Shown: positions 1-7,373, counted from the stretch's first letter. The stretch: DNA of 7,811 nt from Candidatus Alectryobacillus merdavium (GCA_017694735.1 JADIMN010000047.1:1-7811); one strand, 5' to 3'. Program-made: numbers and translations. Notes: generated from the letters alone by a model not told the origin.

Positions 1-371
1 CACTTATCCATAAAGATATGCCGACGTTTGAATATTATACCTGATACGTCATCCGGCAAAGAAGGAAGTTTCTCTTGTAGTTCCTCTATCAATTCCGGCA
101 ATAAATATTCATCCGCATCCAAACGAAGTACCCATTGCGTATGGATTGGCGCATGTTCTAATCCCCAATTAAATTGCTTAGCATAATTATTTTCCCACTT
201 ATTTTGCAGAACATGCACATTGGAATATTTCTTAGCAATACCTAATGTATTGTCCGTAGAAAAACTATCAACAATAAAAATATCCTTCGCTATGGATAAC
301 ACATTCTCTATACACCGCCGAATGTGCAACTCTTCATTGTAAGTGAGGATGATAACTGAAATGTTCAGCAT
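1..371 (-). CDS. Family 2 glycosyltransferase, WaaE-like, N-terminal part (runs off the left edge)
   Basis: This is the first 123 residues of a GT-A fold glycosyltransferase of family GT2, cut by the left end of the window. The protein opens with the strand and turn NISVIILTYNEE (residues 3-14). It then shows the nucleotide-binding acidic segment IVDSFSTDNT (33-42) and the metal-binding motif LRLDADEY (82-89). The visible part ends in KRRHIFMDK, a segment resembling the RRxxFMGxW region of WaaE/KdtX-like lipopolysaccharide core transferases. The family transfers a sugar from a nucleotide-sugar donor at the cytoplasmic face of the inner membrane; donor and acceptor cannot be read from sequence. 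I chose the ATG at 371 because it puts the first beta strand at residue 3, as is usual for GT2. An in-frame ATG at 380 adds only MLI. The gene follows the upstream GT4 by 26 bases and is probably the same transcript. GC is near 40% by hand count, higher than the middle genes. Confidence 0.9.
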   Translation of the reverse strand, partial: MLNISVIILTYNEELHIRRCIENVLSIAKDIFIVDSFSTDNTLGIAKKYSNVHVLQNKWENNYAKQFNWGLEHAPIHTQWVLRLDADEYLLPELIEELQEKLPSLPDDVSGIIFKRRHIFMDK

Positions 372-397
372 AATAAGCATTTAATAAAACATATAAT

Positions 398-1516
398 TCA
401 AAAACTCCACGGTGCAATTGGTTTTTGCTTTATAATTCCATTATAATAGTTTATGATTTCCTCAAAATAAGAAGCCTCTTTTTGAGGAGATATACATTTT
501 GCCCATGCAATTATATTTTGTCGTTCTTTACTTGAAAGAGAACCTCTTTGAATTGACCTTATAATGCATCTTCTTAAATCATCCCAATCTTTACTGACAA
601 AAATGTCCCCTCTAGTTCTCTCTCTATCTACTAATGCCCGAGCACCAACAACACTCGATACAATAACTCTACACCCAGACATTAATGCCTCATTAACAAC
701 GCATCCCCATCCTTCTGACTTACTAGGAAGAATCAAAACATCTGACTTTGATAATATATTTCTTACATCTGCAGGCATTAATTTTCCCAATAAATGAATT
801 TTCTCATTTTTTTCTATTTTAGAGAGTATACTATCATGTAAAGCTCCATTCCCTATTATATTTAATTCGTAATTCTTATTGATTGAATTAAAAACAGTTA
901 TCAATTCAATAATTGATTTTCGGTTTACTAACTGACCAACAAATACAAATCTTACCTTTTCTTCAGCTGGATCAATCTGATAAACAATCGGTTTGTTTAA
1001 ATAAAAATCAATACTTGGAACACTGTATATAAAATCAAATAATTTATGCTTAGGGACAAATGCTTTACGATGCGCTTCTATGCCTGTCCAACCTGTACAT
1101 CCTATCGCCTTAAGACGTCGAGCATAGCTAAAATTAAAAATCCAACCCCATTTTAAGCGGCGCAACCATCCTTTCCAACCCCACCAATAATATTGTTCTT
1201 GGAATAAAGCAATGCAAAAATATTTTCTTTTGAGCAATTCTCGGAGTGCATAATTTAAAAGCAGAATACCTTCATCATTAAAAACTTTCAATGCATTATT
1301 TATATGCACAGCATCTCTCGTTTGAGCTATAATTGCATCAACCTCATTTTTGCTTTGAATATGCACTAATTCTAAATCTTTTAATGGAAGACATCCCAAT
1401 CTTCGGGTATCGTATTTAGTAAAAACAACTTTTACTTTTAATACTTTATTAATTTTTTCAAACACACTAATTGTGTGTGAAGTAATATCCCAAGTCCAAA
1501 AAATCACTTCTTGCAT
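398..1516 (-). CDS. Family 4 glycosyltransferase
   Basis: A 372-residue retaining glycosyltransferase with the two-domain GT-B fold, a normal length for GT4. The C-terminal donor-binding domain starts around residue 188 with VRFVFVGQLVNRKS, where R199 and K200 are candidates for the basic residues that contact the nucleotide diphosphate. It continues with LNIIGNG (218-224) and the diagnostic E-x7-E motif in SEGWGCVVNEAL (E268 and E276). The N-terminal acceptor domain is divergent. It holds a strikingly aromatic, basic stretch at residues 109-125 with six tryptophans, which may sit at the membrane surface near a lipid-linked acceptor (inference). It probably adds one sugar to the polysaccharide repeat unit; the sugar is unknown. 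The ATG at 1516 lies 10 bases after the stop of the acetyltransferase gene, and the TGA stop is 26 bases before the next gene, consistent with co-transcription. Confidence 0.92.
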   Translation of the reverse strand: MQEVIFWTWDITSHTISVFEKINKVLKVKVVFTKYDTRRLGCLPLKDLELVHIQSKNEVDAIIAQTRDAVHINNALKVFNDEGILLLNYALRELLKRKYFCIALFQEQYYWWGWKGWLRRLKWGWIFNFSYARRLKAIGCTGWTGIEAHRKAFVPKHKLFDFIYSVPSIDFYLNKPIVYQIDPAEEKVRFVFVGQLVNRKSIIELITVFNSINKNYELNIIGNGALHDSILSKIEKNEKIHLLGKLMPADVRNILSKSDVLILPSKSEGWGCVVNEALMSGCRVIVSSVVGARALVDRERTRGDIFVSKDWDDLRRCIIRSIQRGSLSSKERQNIIAWAKCISPQKEASYFEEIINYYNGIIKQKPIAPWSF

Positions 1517-1526
1517 AAATACTTAA

Positions 1527-2084
1527 TTAATTCTTTATACTACGGTATTTAATGAATTTTGCAGGATTTCCACCAACGACAGTCCACGGTTCTACACTTT
1601 TATAAACTGAAGCTGTTGCTCCGACAACGGCACCTTGTTTTATAGTAACTCCCATTCCAATATATGCTTTCGCACCTATCCAGGCTTGATCTTCTATTAC
1701 AATCGGTGCTGTAATAAGCGAATTTAACGGATTTGTAATATCATGACCTGCCGTACAAAGAAAAGCTCCTTGAGAAATCGTTGTATTAGCTCCGATTTTA
1801 ACTAAATCAACATTGTAACAATCGACATCCGAAGCCAAACAAGCATATTGACACATTTCTAAATTAGGAGGATAATAGATTTTAGCTGATGAATAAACGA
1901 CTGCTGTTTTATCTATCTTAGCTCCGAACAAACGCAGCAGAAAACGTTTCCAACCACTTCCAACTCTTCGCGGCAAGGGACGAGCTAATATATACCATAC
2001 AATAGTCCAAAGTAAACGAATAACTTGGTGCCTTCGACCCAATACGTTCTGATATAAAGACAAATCTATTTCCATTTTATTCAT
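1527..2084 (-). CDS. WcaF-like hexapeptide-repeat O-acetyltransferase
   Basis: A protein of about 185 residues with a left-handed beta-helix built from hexapeptide repeats, similar to the WcaF/maltose O-acetyltransferase group. Known members use acetyl-CoA to acetylate sugar hydroxyls and act as trimers. Imperfect hexapeptides run from about residue 59 to 167, including IGANTTISQG (97-106), IGAKAYIGMGVTI (137-149) and VVGATA (153-158). H114 in TAGHDI is the likely catalytic histidine, and the end VVGGNPAKFIK is the classical family terminus. The N-terminal helix is rich in W, R and L, as in WcaF homologues. The start is uncertain: ATG at 2084 overlaps the upstream GT4 stop by 8 bases, ATG at 2075 begins just after that stop, and an ATG at 2108 would overlap by 32 bases. 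WcaF-like proteins usually begin close to the DLS motif, which favours 2084 or 2075. Its place among glycosyltransferases suggests it acetylates the repeat unit (inference). Confidence 0.9.
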   Translation of the reverse strand: MNKMEIDLSLYQNVLGRRHQVIRLLWTIVWYILARPLPRRVGSGWKRFLLRLFGAKIDKTAVVYSSAKIYYPPNLEMCQYACLASDVDCYNVDLVKIGANTTISQGAFLCTAGHDITNPLNSLITAPIVIEDQAWIGAKAYIGMGVTIKQGAVVGATASVYKSVEPWTVVGGNPAKFIKYRSIKN

Positions 2085-3240
2085 ATACAAAATTAGGTTT
2101 TTCACCATTCCCTAATAAATACAAATATAACTCTAAGGTTTGTTTAGCAATATGTTGCCATGTAAATTGTTCTGAGACTAACTTAAAACCATTTTTTCCC
2201 ATTACTTCTATATCGTTATCATCTTTTACAAAAAAATTCATTAAGCCTTCACATATACTTTGGGGGGTTGGATTTATTCGAACAGCTGCGTTAACATTAA
2301 ACCCCTCTGGTAAATTACAAAAATCTGTCATAATTACTGGAAGTTGATAAGCCCAAGCTTCAAGTACTGATATTGGTAATCCTTCACTATAAGATGGAAG
2401 AATAAAAGCATTAGCATTACATAATTCTTTGTCTTTATCACTTCCATATACTGGACCTATAAAAGTTATATTATTATTAAGACGATACTTGTTTATTAAA
2501 TTTTGTAATTTATGAACATACTTATTCTGCCCCCATCCAGCAATACGAACACACCATTTATTTAACAATTCTGGTGATGATTGCTTCAACTGTGCGAATC
2601 CTAAAATCATTTCTTTCAATCCTTTTTTAGGATGAATTCGACCTAGATAAAGTAATATCTTTTGTTTATTCCCCCTATTAAAATGTGGATTTTGAGGTAA
2701 ATCTACACCATTAGGTATAATTGCTATCGGATTTCTCAAACCAATTGATCGGATACTTTTATATTCTTCTTCACATAAAGCATGAATACAATCAGCTGTA
2801 TGCAAATTTTTATACTCAAAGAGCCATCCTGCTATTTTTTTCTTCCATGCTGAATTTTTAATTGCCCATTTATCAAGCATTCCATGAGGCTCTATTATTT
2901 TAATTGTATTAGGATATTTTTGTTTGTATCTCAAGGCTACACAAGAATGATACAACCAAATACCCTGTTGATGAATTATATTAAACATGCTATTTTTAAT
3001 CGCATCCTTAATATCATTAGAATACCCTAGTTGCGCGAACAAAGGCCAACGACTTTTATGATAAATAATCAATGGAATATTTTCATATACATATTTATCA
3101 TCTTCCAAATATTTATCTTCTACACAAACTACGTTTACTGTAATTCCTAATTGATTTAAAGATTTACTTAAATTAGGGATTGTCGCAAATAGACCACCTG
3201 CTTTTCTTGAAGCACATGATGTTAATAATGAAACTTTCAT
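2077..3240 (-). CDS. Family 4 glycosyltransferase
   Basis: A 387-residue GT-B glycosyltransferase of family GT4 with all expected landmarks. The N-terminal domain opens with MKVSLLTSCASRKAGGLFAT, where the GG loop near residues 15-16 is the usual acceptor/donor cleft glycine motif. EPHGML (117-122) and IPNGVD (175-180) follow, the latter marking the domain linker. The C-terminal domain shows YLGRIHPKKGL (198-208, with R201 and K206), AGWG (234-237) and a canonical E-x7-E motif in SEGLPISVLEAWA (E286, E294). It should be a retaining transferase using a nucleotide-sugar donor on the cytoplasmic side of the membrane; specificity cannot be read here. It starts one base after the preceding gene's stop and its end overlaps the acetyltransferase start, so the three genes are probably translationally coupled. 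A run of six G bases at 2262-2267 stands out in this AT-rich gene. Confidence 0.94.
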   Translation of the reverse strand: MKVSLLTSCASRKAGGLFATIPNLSKSLNQLGITVNVVCVEDKYLEDDKYVYENIPLIIYHKSRWPLFAQLGYSNDIKDAIKNSMFNIIHQQGIWLYHSCVALRYKQKYPNTIKIIEPHGMLDKWAIKNSAWKKKIAGWLFEYKNLHTADCIHALCEEEYKSIRSIGLRNPIAIIPNGVDLPQNPHFNRGNKQKILLYLGRIHPKKGLKEMILGFAQLKQSSPELLNKWCVRIAGWGQNKYVHKLQNLINKYRLNNNITFIGPVYGSDKDKELCNANAFILPSYSEGLPISVLEAWAYQLPVIMTDFCNLPEGFNVNAAVRINPTPQSICEGLMNFFVKDDNDIEVMGKNGFKLVSEQFTWQHIAKQTLELYLYLLGNGEKPNFVYE

Positions 3241-3241
3241 T

Positions 3242-4345
3242 TTATGAGTTTAGAACCTTTAAAAAAAGACGCATTTGATATCTCGGATTCCATTGTGTAT
3301 CTATTTCTGTATAGCAATTTTGTCGAATTTGTTCTCGACTTATTTTCATGTTAAACCAATTAGAAATAACATTTGCCATTGAATAAATATCATTCTGTAA
3401 AAAAAAAGCTCCTGTTTTTCCTTCTTTAATAGCTTCAAATTCAGGCATCTGATTCTCAAATGAATTATGAGTTACTACTGGTGTCCCAAACATCAAAGAA
3501 TGAATGGCTGTTAAACCAACATTCCCTGGGGAAACACATAGATCTGCATTATACAATAAGCGTGCATTTATTGATTCATCGTAACATGCACCATAAAACC
3601 AAATATTTTTTAGGAGTCCTTTTTTTAGAGCAAGTTGCTGAAGATTTTCTTTTTCAGCACCATCACCTACAATAACTAAATTGAAATATTGTTTTTGTTT
3701 TTTTAGGAATGCGATTGTTTCTATAAGTAAATTTATTTTTTTTACACTTGTTAATCTTCCTATAAATATGAGGGTGTGATTTTTATTACCAAAATGTTTT
3801 AAATATATATCTTCTGTTTTCATTAAGTTACGCAATGATAGCTGTTGTTCATAATTTAATGAATTATGTACCACAAAAAGTTTCTTTGCATTAAACCCTT
3901 CTTGAACCATTAATTGCTTGGCATAATTGCCATACAAAAAAACCCCATCGGTCATTTCAAAAAAAATTTTTTTTATTTTTTTTTTAAAGAAAGTCTCTCT
4001 TCCATACCAACCATGCGTCCACATATATATACGTATTGAAGGATGAAATAAAGAAAGTTGGATTAATAATAGCCACATTGACAAGCAAAAAGGATTACCT
4101 AATAATAAATAAGCATCAACCACTTTTTGTTTTTTAAATTGAAAAACTCCACGTTGCCAATAATAAGACTTATAAATTTTTCTATTTTCTCCAATTGTCA
4201 CATTTTTCAATAGCTTTAAGTTCATGCTTTTAATATCTGTATTGTTCTGACCAAAATACCAGTAACAATCAAATGCATTATCAAGCAAATGATATATATT
4301 CTCACGATATTTAGGAGCTATGTTAAAAATTAAACCAAGTTTCAT
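3242..4345 (-). CDS. GT4-like glycosyltransferase with atypical active-site motif
   Basis: A 367-residue GT-B protein that resembles family GT4 but differs at its signature. The donor domain begins at about residue 190 with TLIFIGRLTSVKKINLL (R197 and K202 in the usual positions) and IVGDGA (225-230). Where GT4 enzymes carry E-x7-E, this protein has SPGNVGLTAIHSLMFGTPV (272-290): glycine 274 and histidine 282 occupy the two glutamate positions. The following QMPEFEAIKEGKTGAFF (299-315) resembles a recurrent arrangement in a subgroup of Bacteroidota polysaccharide transferases that I recall, so I read this as a natural subfamily and not decay. The frame is intact. MWTHGWYG (108-115) lies in the acceptor domain. 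A 27-base run of A and T at 3959-3985 encodes residues 120-129. It follows the GT2 gene after 48 bases, the longest gap in the operon, where a possible promoter lies. Confidence 0.88.
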   Translation of the reverse strand: MKLGLIFNIAPKYRENIYHLLDNAFDCYWYFGQNNTDIKSMNLKLLKNVTIGENRKIYKSYYWQRGVFQFKKQKVVDAYLLLGNPFCLSMWLLLIQLSLFHPSIRIYMWTHGWYGRETFFKKKIKKIFFEMTDGVFLYGNYAKQLMVQEGFNAKKLFVVHNSLNYEQQLSLRNLMKTEDIYLKHFGNKNHTLIFIGRLTSVKKINLLIETIAFLKKQKQYFNLVIVGDGAEKENLQQLALKKGLLKNIWFYGACYDESINARLLYNADLCVSPGNVGLTAIHSLMFGTPVVTHNSFENQMPEFEAIKEGKTGAFFLQNDIYSMANVISNWFNMKISREQIRQNCYTEIDTQWNPRYQMRLFLKVLNS

Positions 4346-4381
4346 ATCTTAATAATACCTTGTAAAACAATAGTCAAAATT

Positions 4382-4389
4382 CAAAAGTA
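4382..4389 (-). promoter_or_regulatory. Possible internal promoter, Bacteroidota -7 element
   Basis: Read on the minus strand, the bases spell TACTTTTG, a full match to the TAnnTTTG -7 element known from Bacteroides. It sits in the 48-base gap before the GT4-like gene, so a transcript would have a leader of roughly 30 bases. The -33 element is weak: TTTA, not TTTG, lies 18 bases upstream, inside the end of the GT2 gene. In such AT-rich DNA a chance match is quite possible. Confidence 0.25.
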
Positions 4390-4393
4390 GAAA

Positions 4394-5374
4394 TTATTTA
4401 CATCTTCTAAATCTTAAAAGATTCAATAGTTGATAAATAAAAGAATAATTAGGAATCAATTTGAATAGATAACCTTCTATTGTATATTTATATATTTTTG
4501 AGTGTGATAGACAATAAAACAATTCCTTGTTTTGTCGTAATTCTTGATTAAATCTTTTTACCACCAATGAATTCATGTATCGAGTTCCATATAATGCATT
4601 ATTTATATTCAATGCAATAAATTGGAAGAATCGAAGCTTAACAACTTTGTCTGATATGTTTTCCATAGCAAACTTATATAAAAGTTGTGATATCAGAATT
4701 AAATCAAAAGATTTTTTTAAATTTATAGAACGTGTTATCGATTGGGGATTTTGAGAAACATTATATAGTACATCATTTATTAGATAAACTTTTTGCGCAT
4801 AATAAAGCATACGTGGAGTGAATTCATTATCTTCGTGAAAAATATTTGGAAAAAAGAATAAATGATTTTTTTCTAAAAAATCACGCTTGTAAATATAAAA
4901 TGGAACACAAGTGTCCCATATATTTTGACATATAATTTCTATTCCAGTATAAGAACGTTCTATATCAAGAAACTTTTTAGTACGTATTTGTAATTTATCA
5001 CAAATTGAATTTGCTGCACGAAAATGAATTACATCCGGTTTCTTTTCGTCTGTTAATCTTAAAAGTATTTCTAAAGAATTTCTTGCAATCCAATCATCTG
5101 AATCAATAAACCAAATATATTCTCCCCTAGCAATAGACAACCCATTATTGCGTGCTATGCTAAGCCCTTGATTTGATTGCGTGAGAACCGATATATTAGA
5201 ATAATGTTGCCTAAATTCTTCTATAATAGTCAAACTATTATCCACAGAACCGTCATTAACAACTACAACTTCAAAAAAAGATTGAGGAACATTAATTTGA
5301 TGAATAATACTATCAAGACATTTCCTAATATATTTTTCAACATTATAAACTGGAACAATTATTGAAATTTTCAT
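4394..5374 (-). CDS. Family 2 glycosyltransferase
   Basis: A 326-residue inverting glycosyltransferase with a textbook GT-A domain. It begins with ISIIVPVYNVEKYI (residues 3-16), followed by VVNDGSVDNS (38-47), whose aspartates contact the nucleotide. QGLSIARNNGL (69-79) and the metal-binding motif FIDSDDW (89-95) come next. HEDNEF (180-185) lies where related enzymes carry the ED pair that provides the catalytic base. The C-terminal 140 residues are helical and basic-aromatic, without clear transmembrane segments. The length is normal for capsule-type GT2 proteins such as WcaA- or EpsH-like enzymes. It likely adds one sugar of the repeat unit on the inner leaflet; donor and linkage are unknown. 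The ATG start is 10 bases after the polymerase stop. The conserved first strand begins at residue 3, so the start is well supported. Confidence 0.95.
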   Translation of the reverse strand: MKISIIVPVYNVEKYIRKCLDSIIHQINVPQSFFEVVVVNDGSVDNSLTIIEEFRQHYSNISVLTQSNQGLSIARNNGLSIARGEYIWFIDSDDWIARNSLEILLRLTDEKKPDVIHFRAANSICDKLQIRTKKFLDIERSYTGIEIICQNIWDTCVPFYIYKRDFLEKNHLFFFPNIFHEDNEFTPRMLYYAQKVYLINDVLYNVSQNPQSITRSINLKKSFDLILISQLLYKFAMENISDKVVKLRFFQFIALNINNALYGTRYMNSLVVKRFNQELRQNKELFYCLSHSKIYKYTIEGYLFKLIPNYSFIYQLLNLLRFRRCK

Positions 5375-5384
5375 ATTTCATTTT

Positions 5385-6509
5385 TTAATAAATACCATAT
5401 AAAATATGCTCTAAAAACATGTTTTTATATTCCATCGCATCAGAAAAAGGATTTTGGAAATAGAATAAATTTAAGCCTATTAAATAAAAGCAAGACAACA
5501 AATATCCATTTCTCTCATCACGTAATAAATACCGTCCGATTATACATAATGAATATATTAAACATATATGATATAATATCACAAAATAATAACTTATACG
5601 ATGAGCTAGTATTCCACCTAATAGCATATTCAAAGTACAATAAATGAGAAACATCGATTTTAACAACAGCATTGTTTTAGAATTATCTTTATTAATAAGA
5701 ATAAAAACTACATAAATGAAATCCATTTCTAATATTTTGAGTATCCCAAAATTAGAGATTGTTTCTTCTAAATCAACATTAGTGTATCGAACGTACATTG
5801 CGGATTTTTCATATAAATCAAAAAGCGTAAGTAATATTGAGTCTAATGCATTTGAAATTGTAATATTAAAGAAATAACAAACATTTAATATTAAGAAATA
5901 CAATAATAAGATTTTAGGAGCTGATACTATATATTTAACTAATGGCAACCAATATAATAGTAATAAAAAAATCGCAGATGTATGAAAAAAGGATGCAAAT
6001 ATAATGAGAATGCAATATTTAAAAAATTTGTGTTCATAAATGTATGGAACTGCAAAAATAAACAATGATATTGCTATACCTTGTCGAAGTGCACTTAATA
6101 AATTGGATGGTAATACAAAAAACATTGCACATATCATTATTAGAGCTATTTTATCTTTCAAAATTTTTTTCAAACCAATCATTACAAGTAGTAACTCTGA
6201 AGAAAAAAGAAAAAATTGATAAATGTAATAATGTTCTGTCAAACTTTTTACCATACAGCTCAATATATTAAAGCCCAATTCAAAAGAACTTGACGGTAAT
6301 TTGAAGCCAGTATCAAACCAATTATATGTCTGTTTTTTGAAATATAAAATATATTCAGGAATATCAGGTGCATAGATATAAGCCACTCCCCAAAATATTG
6401 ATAATATCCCAAAAACAAGTGGAAATGAGATTTTTGTCGAAAATCTGGAAGTATATACATTATATCCTATTGTAATCATCAATATAGCAACTAATAAATA
6501 TATTATCAT
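5385..6509 (-). CDS. EpsG/Wzy-like polysaccharide polymerase (membrane protein)
   Basis: A 374-residue integral membrane protein of the EpsG family, a Wzy-type group thought to polymerise lipid-linked repeat units on the outer face of the inner membrane. Most of the sequence is strongly hydrophobic, with about ten likely membrane segments, starting with MIIYLLVAILMITIGY. Family landmarks are visible: an early acidic loop with PDIPEY (48-53), FELGFNIL (76-83), SALRQGIAISLF (139-150), FASFFHTSAIFLL (171-183) and AHRISYYF (302-309). R142, H176 and R304 are the polar residues most likely to matter for function. The sequence is among the most AT-rich in the window (two 60-base rows counted by hand gave 22% and 28% GC), which is common for Wzy genes. 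It sits 34 bases after the GT32 gene and 10 bases before the GT2 gene. Assignment to EpsG and not to the classical Wzy_C group is from these motifs; linkage specificity is unknown. Confidence 0.88.
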   Translation of the reverse strand: MIIYLLVAILMITIGYNVYTSRFSTKISFPLVFGILSIFWGVAYIYAPDIPEYILYFKKQTYNWFDTGFKLPSSSFELGFNILSCMVKSLTEHYYIYQFFLFSSELLLVMIGLKKILKDKIALIMICAMFFVLPSNLLSALRQGIAISLFIFAVPYIYEHKFFKYCILIIFASFFHTSAIFLLLLYWLPLVKYIVSAPKILLLYFLILNVCYFFNITISNALDSILLTLFDLYEKSAMYVRYTNVDLEETISNFGILKILEMDFIYVVFILINKDNSKTMLLLKSMFLIYCTLNMLLGGILAHRISYYFVILYHICLIYSLCIIGRYLLRDERNGYLLSCFYLIGLNLFYFQNPFSDAMEYKNMFLEHILYGIY

Positions 6510-6543
6510 GAAATTAGTAAGTTATATTTAAATTGTCCAGATT

Positions 6544-7359
6544 TCAAATTATTGATATATGTTTCAACATGCTATGAATAAAAGTTTGAAAGGCTTGTAA
6601 AAAGCCTTTGTATTTAACTGTTGCAATAAATAAACCAATATAAATACGCGCATTAGGAGGAATAAACAATAATTTATTTTTCATTTGATCGGCATAACGT
6701 TCTATATCATTTTTCCAACTAGCAGAATAATGATGAATTGTATAAGATTTATTTGTTATAGCTAATTCTCCTGTTCTATAGTTTTTAGGAGAAAAATATT
6801 CTTTAGGATAAATTAAAATACCTGCACAATTTTGCACCTCATCTATTTGCTTCAATCCGTATTTGCACAATATTTCAGTCGTATAATAGACTATTGTTTT
6901 TTGATTGTAAGAACCGTCTTTACGTATAAAATGCAATGTCGCATATAAATTTAAAATTTCTTGATATATATTTAAACCTGATTTAGCACCAATCCCAAGA
7001 CCAGGGTTTATAGATAAAGTTTTATGATTCTTTTTTTTTACTTCATTTTCGCATCCCATAAAAGCTCCATTTGCTATAATATCATCCATTGGTTTAATAA
7101 CTTCAACATCGGTATCAAAATAAAGTCCTCCATAGTTATATAAAATCCAAAAGCGTGCATAATCACTAACAAAAGCATACTTTTTAACATTATATGCTTC
7201 TTTTGTATATGGGATAATATTTACGTCAAAATTATTTTCATTCCATTCTCTAATCTCATAATCAGGAAAATATTTTTTCCATGAATTTATGCATTTTATG
7301 GCTAAGGGTGGAAGTGGATTTTTTCCAAACCAACAATAATGAATGATTTTAGGTATCAT
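6544..7359 (-). CDS. Family 32 glycosyltransferase (DXD sugar-binding domain)
   Basis: A 271-residue protein of the GT32 type, related to bacterial capsule transferases and to yeast Och1. It opens with IPKIIHYCWFG (residues 2-12), the usual family start. It has a conserved FVSDYARFWILYNYGGLYFDTDVE segment at 63-86, in which D82 and D84 form the metal-binding DXD. The family's closing HHYSASW is at 209-215. Members are retaining transferases that often use UDP-galactose or related donors; the donor here is not predictable. The last 55 residues are basic and hydrophobic and may touch the membrane. I chose the ATG at 7359 because the family motif starts at residue 2. A GTG at 7389 would extend the frame by ten residues but lies inside the terminal sequence of the insertion element, so it is not the native start. 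This is the first gene of the visible operon, only 22 bases from the IS end. Confidence 0.93.
   Translation of the reverse strand: MIPKIIHYCWFGKNPLPPLAIKCINSWKKYFPDYEIREWNENNFDVNIIPYTKEAYNVKKYAFVSDYARFWILYNYGGLYFDTDVEVIKPMDDIIANGAFMGCENEVKKKNHKTLSINPGLGIGAKSGLNIYQEILNLYATLHFIRKDGSYNQKTIVYYTTEILCKYGLKQIDEVQNCAGILIYPKEYFSPKNYRTGELAITNKSYTIHHYSASWKNDIERYADQMKNKLLFIPPNARIYIGLFIATVKYKGFLQAFQTFIHSMLKHISII
6589..6609 (-). repeat. Perfect 8-bp inverted repeat inside the GT32 gene end
   Basis: The bases AAAGGCTT (6589-6596) and AAGCCTTT (6602-6609) are exact reverse complements around a 5-base loop. They lie near the 3' end of the GT32 coding sequence, about 45 bases before its stop. A transcript could fold here, but no run of U follows directly, so I do not call it a terminator. 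Chance occurrence is possible. Confidence 0.3.
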
Positions 7360-7373
7360 ATTAACAAAGAGCC

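Noticed and set aside
564..797. Plus-strand open frame of 77 codons
   Set aside because: It lies wholly inside the well-supported minus-strand GT4 gene, has no recognisable motif and no promoter, so it is a frame shadow.
3460..3675. Plus-strand open frame of 71 codons
   Set aside because: It is opposite the GT4-like gene's donor domain and has no domain signature.
5177..5365. Plus-strand open frame of 62 codons
   Set aside because: It is antisense to the conserved GT2 N-terminus, and its sequence is low in complexity and has no family likeness.
6065..6460. Two further short frames, plus 6065-6271 and minus 6260-6460
   Set aside because: Both sit within the EpsG-like polymerase gene, whose membrane motifs are continuous across them.
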